Assembly (NCBI GenBank): GCA_017524615.1
Contig: JAFXVJ010000057.1
Coordinates: 1-46,949, forward strand
Reading direction: 5' to 3'
Origin: Clostridia bacterium
GTDB taxonomy: Bacteria; Bacillota; Clostridia; Christensenellales; Aristaeellaceae
Length of the DNA stretch: 46,949 bases
The notes below the pieces were generated by a model that saw only the letters and a program-made list of their open reading frames with translations, searched no databases and was not told the origin of the DNA. Below are positions 8,004 to 16,097 of the stretch, piece after piece. The stretch's first letter is position 1; each line of letters starts with the position of its first letter. Position numbers and translations under genes: made by a program.

Positions 8004-9566
8004 GTGGTGATGGGCAACATCATCGTGGGCCGGCTGATGGACAAGAGCAGATCCCGGGCGGGCAAGGCGCGTCCGCTGCTGCTGATCTCCGTGCCCATTT
8101 CCTTCCTGGCGCTGCTGATCCTGTTCGTGATCTCGCCCCTGGCGACGGACACCATCAACACCCAGGGACAGTCCCTGGCGCTGGTCTTCATCGCCATCGG
8201 GTATAACCTGTGGTTCGCCATCGCCTATCCCATGTACTATACGCCTCACCCCGCCCTGGTGAACCTATCCACCCGCAACAGCAAGGACAGGACGCTGCTG
8301 GCCACCCTGTCCAACGCCACCGCCCTGGCCGCCATGGGCCTGAGCACCATGATCCTGCCCTTCTTCCTGAACCTGCTGTTCGTCTATGATATGAGCGGCG
8401 CGGGCGTGGCCGTGAAGGACAGCGGCGGAGCCATCCAGTACTACGTGAAGGATCTGGAATCAAAAACCGTTCTATACGACGCCCAGGCGTCCTATGAACA
8501 CTGGAAGATCTTCGTCATCGCCCTGATCGCCATTACCGTGGTGGGCGCGCTGGTAGAATTCATGTTCACCCGCAAGCGCGTCACCGAGGAATCCATGGCC
8601 CAGAGCCAGGCCGCCGCTCCCAGAAAGGCGCTGCCGGTCCGCCAGCAGGCGAAAATCTGCTTTGCCGATAAATTCTGGATCATCATGATGGTGTTCTTCT
8701 TCTGCTATCAGCTGGGCGGCATGATCAAAAACGTCAGCCAGCTCTACTTCTGCCAGGCGATGTTCCCCGATGAAAACGGAGCGTACACCATTGCCAACGG
8801 CGGCAATATCTCCGGCTTCCTGGCCATCATCGGCGCCGTTCCCACGGCGGTGGGCATGGTGCTGGCCCCCATTCTGGCCAATAAGATCGGCAAGGGCAAG
8901 GCCATCCTCTGCGGCGCGGCCCTGGCCGTGGCCGGCGGATTGATCGGCATGCTCTTCCCGGATCGTCTGGCGATGGTGTATGTTTCCTTCGTGGTCAAGG
9001 CCCTGGGCTCCACCCCCGCCATGTACCTGAGCATGGCCCTGCTGGCCGATGTGCTGGATCACCAGGAGGCCCTTCATAACAACCGCACCGACGGCTTCAC
9101 CATGACGGTTTACGGGGCGATCATGGCGGGCATGACCGGCGTTGCCACCGGTATCCTGAATATCGTGCTGTCCAACGTGGGCTATTCCGCTTCCAGCATC
9201 TCTTCCGAAGCGATCCGCGCCGCGATGCCGTGGGTCTTCATCGGCGGCGAAACCCTCTGCTACGTCGCCATCTTCCTGTGCTTCCTGTTCATGGCCGTTG
9301 AAAAATTCGGCAAATTCGACCATGAGGCCATCGTGATGGAGCAGAAGGCCGCCGCGGAGGCCGAAGGACGGGAATACCTCTCTGCCACGGACAAGATCCG
9401 GCAGGAAGAAGGCGAAGAGGCCTATCAGGCGGCAATGAAGCGGCTGGCGGATGCGAAAGCAACTGAAGCCAAGCGTCTGGCCAACCCCGAAGCAGCCCGG
9501 AAGGACGCTGCCATCCGGGCAGAATTCAATCTCCTGCGCAAAGCGCACGGCAGGAAGGAAATCTGA
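8004..9566 (+). pseudogene. GPH family sugar transporter, main part
   Basis: 520 codons are open from a GTG at 8004. It opens abruptly with VMGNIIVGRLMDKSRSRAGK, the loop between membrane segments 2 and 3 of MFS transporters of the glycoside-pentoside-hexuronide:cation symporter type, so the first two segments are absent. About ten hydrophobic segments follow, then a charged helical tail (residues about 430-520, rich in Glu, Ala and Lys) that is longer than usual. No ribosome binding site precedes 8004. Together with 7563-7746 it is one gene broken by a frameshift and a GH3-derived replacement. The ancestral substrate was probably a glycoside or oligosaccharide. Whether any product is made is doubtful. 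Confidence 0.75.
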
Positions 9567-9606
9567 CCCCGGCAACGAATATGCCCCATGAAAAGGAGGA
9601 TATGAA

Positions 9607-9843
9607 ATGGACGACAGGGAAAAGCTGCTATCCGCGCTCAAAGAAGTGCGGGACGACGTGGACTTTGAAGGCCAGTACGGCCTGGTGGACGAAGGGGTCA
9701 TCGACTCCCTGGACCTGACCCAGATCATCGCCGCCTTGGACGAGGCCTTCGATATCCACATCCCCGCGGGGGAAATCGAGCCGGAAAACTTCAACAGCGT
9801 GGACGATATGCTGGCGATGGTGCGCCGGTATCAGCAGCAATGA
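9607..9843 (+). CDS. Acyl carrier protein (DltC-like)
   Basis: 78 residues with the phosphopantetheine attachment motif GVIDSLDL; the modified Ser is residue 34. Size and sequence are those of stand-alone carriers that serve amino-acid-activating enzymes, such as D-alanyl carrier protein. AAAAGGAGG precedes the ATG at 9607. Its TGA overlaps the ATG of the adenylation gene (ATGA at 9840-9843), so carrier and enzyme are translationally coupled. The likely role is to accept an aminoacyl or acyl group from one or both adenylation enzymes and pass it to the MBOAT transferase. Confidence 0.9.
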   Translation: MDDREKLLSALKEVRDDVDFEGQYGLVDEGVIDSLDLTQIIAALDEAFDIHIPAGEIEPENFNSVDDMLAMVRRYQQQ

Positions 9844-11330
9844 GCACCCGGAACGTACTGGACTGGCTCTCGGATGCGGCCCGGCTCTCCCCGGACGCCG
9901 TGGCTTTTGAGCAGCCGGAGAGGATAATCACCTAGAAGCAGACGGAGCGGCGGGCCCGGGCCGTCGGGAGCCATTTGGCGTCCCGGATCACGCCCCAAAG
10001 CCCCGTGCTGATCCTCATGGAAAAAAGCCCGGACTGCCTGTGCGCGATGTTTGGCGCGGCGTACGCGGGGTGCTTTTACACGCCCCTGGATTCCTCCATG
10101 CCGGAAAATCGGATGCGCTTGATCGCCGACACCCTGCGCCCCGCCGCCGTCCTTTATGAAGAAAAGTTTGCCGAAACAGCGAAACGTATCGCCGGGGACG
10201 CGGCGCTTTTGTGCGATGCGGAAATCCCGGATGAAGTGAATGGCGCATTGCTTTCCGAACGGCGGAAAGGGCACATTGACAACGATCTTTTGTACGTGCT
10301 CTTTACCAGCGGCTCCACCGGCAACCCCAAGGGCGTGTCCATCACCCACCGCAGTGTGATCGACTTTGCGGAATGGGCCTGCGGCGCGCTGCGCCTGCCT
10401 GAAGGCCTGCGCTTCGGCAGCCAGGCCCCCTTCTATTTCGATAATTCCGTGCTGGATATTTACTGCGCCATGCGCATGCGGGGCAGCCTGTATCTCATTC
10501 CCAAGGGGGACTTCATGTTCCCCAAACGGCTGCTGGCCCGCTTGCAGGACGCGCATATCGACACGGTTTTCTGGGTGCCCTCGGCGCTGACGGCGCTGGC
10601 GAAAGCGGACGTGCTGTCCGAAGGCTGCCTGCCGGAATTGAAGCGGGTGTTTTTCTGCGGTGAGGTCATGCCCTGCGCCACGGTGAACCGATGGAAAAAA
10701 GCCCTGCCCGACGCGGACTACGTGAACATGTACGGTCCCACGGAGATCACCGACGTGTGCGCCTGGTATCGGGTGGACCGGGACTTTTTGGATACCGACA
10801 GCCTGCCCATCGGCTTCCCCTGCGAGAACACCCGCATCCATCTGATCGACGGGGAAATCTGCGTGGGCGGCACGTGCTTATCGCCCGGCTATTACAACGC
10901 GCCGGAAAAGACCGCCGCGGCGTTCGTGCAAAATCCCCGGCGCCCGCAAATTCCCGAAATCATCTACAAGACCGGCGATTTGGGGGCATACAACGAGCGG
11001 GGCGAGCTCATGTTCCTGGGCTGCCGGGACAGCCAGATCAAGCGCAGCGGCTATCGCATCGAATTAGGCGAAATCGAGTGCGCCCTCCAGAACGCGGCGG
11101 GGATCGAACTGGCCTGCTGCTATTACGACGCGGACAAAGAAAAGATCATTGCGGCCTACACCGGAAATCCGGACGAAAAGGCCCTGAAAGCCGCCCTGAA
11201 AGCGGCGCTGCCCAAATATATGCTGCCGGACGTGCTGCTCAGGCGGGACGCCCTGCCCCGCACCGGCAGCGGTAAGATCGACAGGCTCGCCCTCAGGCGG
11301 GAGGCGGAACGTGAGCATCTTATCCCTTGA
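9840..11330 (+). pseudogene. Adenylation enzyme 1 (DltA-like), in-frame amber stop
   Basis: A 496-codon reading frame for an AMP-forming acyl/aminoacyl ligase, intact except for TAG at codon 32 (9933-9935) where related sequences have an aromatic residue (ERIIT[stop]KQTERRA). Downstream motifs are complete: LFTSGSTGNPKG (codons 154-165), NMYGPTEITD, YKTGDLGAYNERGEL, RDSQIKRSGYRIELGEIE and the terminal catalytic Lys motif PRTGSGKIDRLAL. The frame starts by overlapping the carrier gene and ends overlapping the MBOAT gene by 20 bases, so this is an operon. A TTG at 9975 could restart translation, but the first 45 codons would be lost. It resembles DltA, which loads D-Ala; the true substrate cannot be told. 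Confidence 0.8.
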
Positions 11331-12759
11331 GTTTCTGGCATTGGCGGCGGGCGTGATGCTGGTATATTACCTGCTGCCGCTAAACATCCGGTGGATCGCG
11401 CTGCTGTGCGGCAGCGCGGCTTTCGTCGCGCTTTCCGGGTGGCAGAGCGCCGCTCACCTGTCTGCCGTAGCTCTCATTATGTGGGGCGGCGGGCTGCTTT
11501 TGCAAAAGAAAAAAAGTCGCCTGCTGCTGGCGCTTTTCCTAATTCTGGATTTGGGAGCCATGGCCTTTTTGAAGTATTATCCCGCCCTGTCCGGGGCGCA
11601 GTGGATCCTGCCCCTGGGGTTCAGCTATTTCACCTTCCAGTCCGCGGGGTATCTCGTCGACGTGTGCCGGGGCAAAGCGGAAGCGCAGAAGAACCCGCTG
11701 AAAGCCTGGCTGTTCGTGGGCTATTTCCCGCAGCTCAGCCAGGGCCCCATCTCCACCTGGAAGGAACTGGGCGGGCAGCTTATGACCGGCCACCGATTCG
11801 AGCCGGACGCCTTCGTTTCCGGCTTTCAGCTGCTGCTATGGGGCTTTTTCAAGAAAATGGTGATCACGGACCGCTTGGCGGCCACGACGGACGCGCTGCT
11901 CAAGGGCGGCGACCTGCCCGGCTGGTTCATTTTAGGCGGGGTGATCCTGTACGCCGTGCGGCTGTATGCGGATTTTCCCGGGGGCATGGACGTGATCCGG
12001 GGCGTTTCCCGGATGCTGGGGATCGAGCTGCCCGAAAACTTCCGTCGCCCCTTCTTTTCCCAAAGCGTATCGGAATACTGGCGGCGGTGGCATATCACCC
12101 TGGGGGCCTGGTTCCGGTCATATCTGCTCTATCCGCTGACCACCTCCAAAGCGGGCATTGCCCTGGGGAAAGCCGCGTCCAAGGCCTTTGGGTAAAAGAC
12201 GGGCCGGGCGGTGCCCAGCGCCCTGGCGACGCTGCTGGTGTTCCTGCTGATCGGCGTCTGGCACGCCGCCAACTGGAACGCGGTGGTATTCGGGGCGTAC
12301 TTCGGGCTGGTGATGGGCGCGTCCATGCTGCTGGAGCCGGTGTGGAAAACGATGCGCGCCGCATTGAACCTGCCGAAAAAGGGCTGGATGGCCCCGCTGC
12401 GGCTTACGCGCACCTGGATCCTGATCCTTTTCGCCCAGTACTTCGCCTTTACCCTGAGCCCCGCCCAGGGGCTTTCCCTGCTGGGCGGCACGTTCCAAAA
12501 CTGGAGCTTTGCCGGCTTCGCGGAAAAAATCACGGAGGTCATGGCGGCGCTGGAATGGCTCATCGCCGGAGCGGGGTGCCTCGTCGTGCTGATCGTGGAC
12601 CTTTTGTGCGAAAAGAAGATCGACGTGTGCGGCGGGCTTGCCAAAACGCACTTCTTCATCCGCTGGCCCGCGCTGCTTCTGCTGATCCTGGCCATCGTGG
12701 TTTTCGGCATGTATGGCGAAGGATATGACAGCGCGGCATTCCTGTACACCCAATTCTGA
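11311..12759 (+). pseudogene. MBOAT O-acyltransferase (DltB-like), in-frame ochre stop
   Basis: 482 codons for a multi-pass membrane-bound O-acyltransferase, starting with GTG at 11311 (GGGAGG seven bases upstream). DltB-like motifs: GFSYFTFQSAGYLVD, LSQGPIS, ENFRRPFFSQSVSEYWRRWHITLGAWF (H261) and the catalytic block LIGVWHAANWN (H318). A TAA at codon 295 (12193-12195) separates the two His motifs, in a place where relatives have Lys (KAFG[stop]KTGRAV). The truncated product lacks the catalytic His and the last membrane segments. No frameshift or other damage is seen, so the mutation is probably recent. In DltB-type enzymes this protein moves the group from the carrier to an exported acceptor. 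Confidence 0.82.
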
Positions 12760-12808
12760 ACGATAGATTTGCTTACCCAGTATCATAGAGAATGGAGGAG
12801 GAAGCATC

Positions 12809-14323
12809 ATGAAAGCCAACATGCTGGAATACTTAGAGGAAACGGCGAAGCGGCTGCCGGACAAGACCGCCTTTTACGACGATCACGAAAAAATGACCTT
12901 TGCGGCATTGCGGGAAACAGCCCAAAGCATCGGCTCCCGCCTGGCGGAGGCAGCCGCGCCCCGGCAGAGCGTGGCCCTGCTCCTGGACCCCCGCAGCATC
13001 CGCAATATCCCGGCCATGTTTGGCGCGTTGTACGCGGGCTGCGCTTACGCGCCGCTGGATATTGCGATGCCCCCCGAAAGGCTGCGGCTGCTGCTGGACC
13101 TTTTGCAGCCCGCCGCGGTGCTGGCGGATGAAAAGGGGAGCAAAGCGTATCAGGGTTGCGGCCTCAACGGCGTTCCCCTGATCATGTATGACGACGCCGC
13201 TGCCTGCGCCGTGAACGAAGAAACGCTGGCCGCCGTCCGCAGGCAGGCCAGCGTGTACGACCCCCTGTCCATCCTCTACACCTCCGGCTCCACGGGCATC
13301 CCCAAGGGCTCCATCCAGACGCATTTCAGCTATATTCACTGGACGGAAGCCACCATCGAGATGTACGGCCTCACCGGGGATACCGTGTTCGGCAATCAGT
13401 CGCCGTTTTTCTACGCCAATTCCATCCTGGAAATCTTCCCGCCGGTGGCCTTGGGCGCCACGGTGTATCTGCTGCCCGCCGGGGCGCTGACCTTCCCCAA
13501 GCGGCTGATCGCCAGCCTGAACGAGCAGCACGTCAGCGTGTTCTGCATGACGCCCTCCAGCTTCATCAGCGTGGTGAATGGCGGCGTGCTGACGGCAGGC
13601 TGCCTGCCGGAACTGAAATGGGGCATCATGAGCGGGGAATCCATGCCCTGGGACCCCCTGAAGGTCTGGATGGACGCCACACCCAATGCCGACTGGTGGC
13701 ATTTTTACGGGAGCACCGAAATGTTCTCCGTGGCGGTGGGCAAGGTGGATAAGAACCACCAAAGCGGCGACCGGCTGCCGGTGGGCAAGCCCTTTTCCCT
13801 GGCGCACATCCTGTTCCTGGACGATAACGGCGACGAGGCCAAGCCCGGGACCCCGGGGGAAATGCTGGTATCCAGCCCCTGGATCGCCAGCGGCTATCAC
13901 CGGGACCCGGAGCGCACCGCCGCGTCCTGGGTGGTCGATCCTTTGAACCGGGGTTGGCAGGAGCGCTTCTTCCGGGGCGGGGACATGGGCTACATCCGGG
14001 AGGATGGGCAGCTCATGGTGCTGGGCCGCAAGGACGCGCAGATCAAGCACATGGGCTACCGCATGGAGATCGGCGAAGTGGAGGCCGCCCTGCAGCAGAT
14101 TCCCGGCTGGCGGGAGGGCTGCGTGCTGTTCGACCGGGAGAACGACAAGCTGTGGTGCTTCTATACCGGGGATTTGCAGGAAAAAGAAATCAAGGCCGCG
14201 CTGAAGGAGCGTCTGGCCCGGTATATGCTGCCGGATCAATACGTGCATCTGGACGAAATGCCCCACACCGCCACCATGAAGCTGGACAGGAAGAGCCTCC
14301 TGGCGAGGATCGGAACTCCCTGA
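12809..14323 (+). CDS. Adenylation enzyme 2 (amino acid/acyl-AMP ligase)
   Basis: 504 residues, intact. ANL-superfamily motifs: LYTSGSTGIPKGS (157-168), HFYGSTEMFS, GGDMGYIREDGQLMVLGRKD, QIKHMGYRMEIGEVEAAL, and the C-terminal Lys motif ATMKLDRKSL. It is clearly a paralogue of the broken enzyme encoded at 9840-11330 (shared AMFGALYAGCAYAPLD-type segment), but it replaces the GPTE motif by GSTE and lacks the usual Asp-Val after it, hinting at a different substrate. GGAGGAGG precedes the ATG at 12809. It follows the MBOAT frame by 49 bases. It could charge the carrier protein at 9607 in place of the damaged enzyme. Confidence 0.88.
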   Translation: MKANMLEYLEETAKRLPDKTAFYDDHEKMTFAALRETAQSIGSRLAEAAAPRQSVALLLDPRSIRNIPAMFGALYAGCAYAPLDIAMPPERLRLLLDLLQPAAVLADEKGSKAYQGCGLNGVPLIMYDDAAACAVNEETLAAVRRQASVYDPLSILYTSGSTGIPKGSIQTHFSYIHWTEATIEMYGLTGDTVFGNQSPFFYANSILEIFPPVALGATVYLLPAGALTFPKRLIASLNEQHVSVFCMTPSSFISVVNGGVLTAGCLPELKWGIMSGESMPWDPLKVWMDATPNADWWHFYGSTEMFSVAVGKVDKNHQSGDRLPVGKPFSLAHILFLDDNGDEAKPGTPGEMLVSSPWIASGYHRDPERTAASWVVDPLNRGWQERFFRGGDMGYIREDGQLMVLGRKDAQIKHMGYRMEIGEVEAALQQIPGWREGCVLFDRENDKLWCFYTGDLQEKEIKAALKERLARYMLPDQYVHLDEMPHTATMKLDRKSLLARIGTP

Positions 14324-14370
14324 AAACGATTTGGAATTTAAGCGGAACACCGGAAAGAGGGATGAAAAGC

Positions 14371-15474
14371 ATGTGTGAAAAAACCGGAAAACCTGTACGG
14401 GATCTGTTTGCCGCGAACGGACGGGCGTTTCGGCGGCGCTTTTCAGCGCTGCTCGTCCTTCTCATTCTGATCAATCTCTTTTCCTGCTGGCCGGCAATGG
14501 CGGAAGAAGCCGCCGAAGAGAACGGCGACTTCTCGGCTTCCCCGGACGGCTCGTTTGCCGAAGGGCTGGGTTTTCCCATGCTGACGGAGGATTCCTTTGC
14601 CGTGGACGATCTGCCGGACGGGTGCCTGGAAGCATGCAGTCAGCCGGGGCGCGTGGAAAAGCTCACCTACACCGTGTCGGACGGAAGCGGCGATAAAAAA
14701 TACGTTATGGTGTATCTGCCGGCGGGATATGACGATTCGGATACCTGCTACGATATCCTGTATCTCCTTCACGCCGCCAACGGCACGCCGAAAAACTATC
14801 TGAATTCCAAAAAAACCACAAAATTCCAATGCCTGCTGGACAATATGATTGCGGAGGGGAGCCTGAAGCCGCTGATCGTTGTGGCGGCTTCCTATTATAC
14901 CTCAGAAGGGATCACGGGATTTATGCCGTTGGATCGGCAGGTGGTCATCACTTCTTCCTTCCCCCGGGAACTGGTGGAGGATATTATTCCCACCGTGGAA
15001 AGCGTGTTCAGGACCTACGCCGCGACTACTGATCCTGACAGCATCCGCGCATCGCGCGATCATCGGGCCGTCGCCGGCTTCTCCCTGGGCGGCGTGGCCA
15101 CCTGGTACGTCTTTTTGCAGCAGATGCAGGCGTTCCGCTGGTTCCTGCCCATCAGCGAGGCCAGCTGGGCCGATGAAAAAGGAGGCACCAGCGGTATCTG
15201 GGACAGCGACGTTTCCGCCCAGGTGCTCTATGACGCCGTGCTGGATCAGGGCTTCGGCAAGGACGATTTCAGATTATTCGTTGCCACGGGCACGGAGGAT
15301 GAGGCTTTCGATATATCCACCAGCCAGATGGTGCCCCTGCTGGAATACAACGATCTGTTCAGGCTCGGTGAAAATACCGGCTGTTCCATGATGATCGGCG
15401 GCACGCATACGATGGACGCGCTCTACACATATCTGTATCATATCCTCCCCTGCCTTTTCCTGCCGCAGGATTGA
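14371..15474 (+). CDS. Secreted CE1-type esterase (alpha/beta hydrolase)
   Basis: 367 residues. The N-terminus is basic (FRRRF), followed by a hydrophobic core at 24-40 and a likely signal peptidase site after PAMA (44). The mature part is an esterase-D/CE1 (PF00756) domain: YVMVYLPAGYDDSDTCYDIL and LLHAANG (oxyanion region), VAGFSLGG with nucleophile S238, and probable Asp in ATGTEDEA and His in GGTHTMD. CE1 proteins remove acetyl or feruloyl groups from xylan. In this cluster it may instead deacylate the polymer that the MBOAT system decorates; that is inference. ATG 14371 is ten bases from GGAAAGAGG; ATG 14362 would be only one base from it. Confidence 0.85.
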   Translation: MCEKTGKPVRDLFAANGRAFRRRFSALLVLLILINLFSCWPAMAEEAAEENGDFSASPDGSFAEGLGFPMLTEDSFAVDDLPDGCLEACSQPGRVEKLTYTVSDGSGDKKYVMVYLPAGYDDSDTCYDILYLLHAANGTPKNYLNSKKTTKFQCLLDNMIAEGSLKPLIVVAASYYTSEGITGFMPLDRQVVITSSFPRELVEDIIPTVESVFRTYAATTDPDSIRASRDHRAVAGFSLGGVATWYVFLQQMQAFRWFLPISEASWADEKGGTSGIWDSDVSAQVLYDAVLDQGFGKDDFRLFVATGTEDEAFDISTSQMVPLLEYNDLFRLGENTGCSMMIGGTHTMDALYTYLYHILPCLFLPQD

Positions 15475-15506
15475 CCCGCGCGGATCACGGCGGAAATGGG
15501 GAATCT

Positions 15507-15740
15507 GTGCCTGATAACGCAAAGGAGAATCGGTTTGTAAATGATCCCTGGATCGATGAATATCTGATGCCAAAACACAGCATTACGAAGACCCTGCAGG
15601 CGGAATGGACCCGGATCAGATACCATGTCGGTGGAAAGCCGATGCAAATTGTGACGCATCTTGAAATAGGCGACAGCAAAAAACCCTTATGGTTTAAGCA
15701 GAACGGAGGCGTTCAAGAGATTCTGCTATCATATGGTTGA
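15507..15740 (+). CDS. Small protein, possible MmcQ/YjbR-like remnant
   Basis: An open frame of 77 codons from GTG 15507 (or 89 from a TTG at 15471 that overlaps the esterase stop). The part WIDEYLMPKHSITKTLQAEW...RIRYHVGGKPM resembles the start of MmcQ/YjbR family proteins (EYLLSKPGV-x-K-x(3)-EW, RYxVGGKMF), which are normally about 115 residues, so this may be a shortened or decayed copy. The base composition is lower in GC than the neighbours. No good ribosome binding site fits the frame: an AAAGGAG at 15520-15526 has no in-frame start after it. Confidence 0.35.
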   Translation: MPDNAKENRFVNDPWIDEYLMPKHSITKTLQAEWTRIRYHVGGKPMQIVTHLEIGDSKKPLWFKQNGGVQEILLSYG

Positions 15741-15823
15741 ATTGGGCGCCTTTTTTCAAGGCAAATGAGATCCCGCGCAGGGCGAGAAAAAACCAAAAAA
15801 TGAATTTTTTATCCCTGCCCCAA

Positions 15824-15858
15824 ATTTACAAATAAGCATAATGGCGTTGATTGTAAAT
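15824..15858. repeat. Short inverted repeat in AT-rich gap
   Basis: ATTTACAA (15824-15831) and TTGTAAAT (15851-15858) lie in the AT-rich stretch 15741-15932, which holds no gene I can support. It could be an operator-like site or chance in AT-rich DNA. Confidence 0.3.
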
Positions 15859-15932
15859 ATATACATCGAATTGCAATAAGTTAATGACATTCGGATCACT
15901 TCCTTTTCTCCTTTTGGTTTTTCATTTTTTAT

Positions 15933-15965
15933 GACAAAATCCCGCCTAAATGGCGGGACTTTGTC
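15933..15965. repeat. 14-bp stem-loop
   Basis: GACAAAATCCCGCC (15933-15946) pairs with GGCGGGACTTTGTC (15952-15965) with a single mismatch and a TAAAT loop. No T run follows on either strand, so it is not a classic terminator. Confidence 0.6.
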
Positions 15966-15973
15966 GATGCTCT

Positions 15974-16016
15974 GACCCCCGGGAAAACGCTGACGTTTTT
16001 CCAGGGGTCGTTTTTT
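15974..16016 (+). terminator. Rho-independent terminator
   Basis: GACCCC...GGAAAA (15974-15987) pairs with TTTTTCC..GGGGTC (15996-16009) and is followed by a run of six T at 16011-16016. It is placed to stop transcription from the left before the convergent transporter gene. Confidence 0.75.
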
Positions 16017-16097
16017 CCATGGGTGTTTCCCTTGTGCCCGGAGGAACGCGCCTGACAGCGCCGGGGCCGCGAAGGCCCCAGCGCCGTCACGCGATGC

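Noticed and set aside
9933-12195. Stop codon reassignment to explain the TAG and TAA
   Set aside because: Two different stops are affected, and both TAA and TGA end intact genes elsewhere in the window; nonsense mutation is simpler.
15933-15965. Terminator for the 2-hydroxycarboxylate transporter
   Set aside because: The stem is strong but no T run follows on the minus strand, so it was listed only as a stem-loop.
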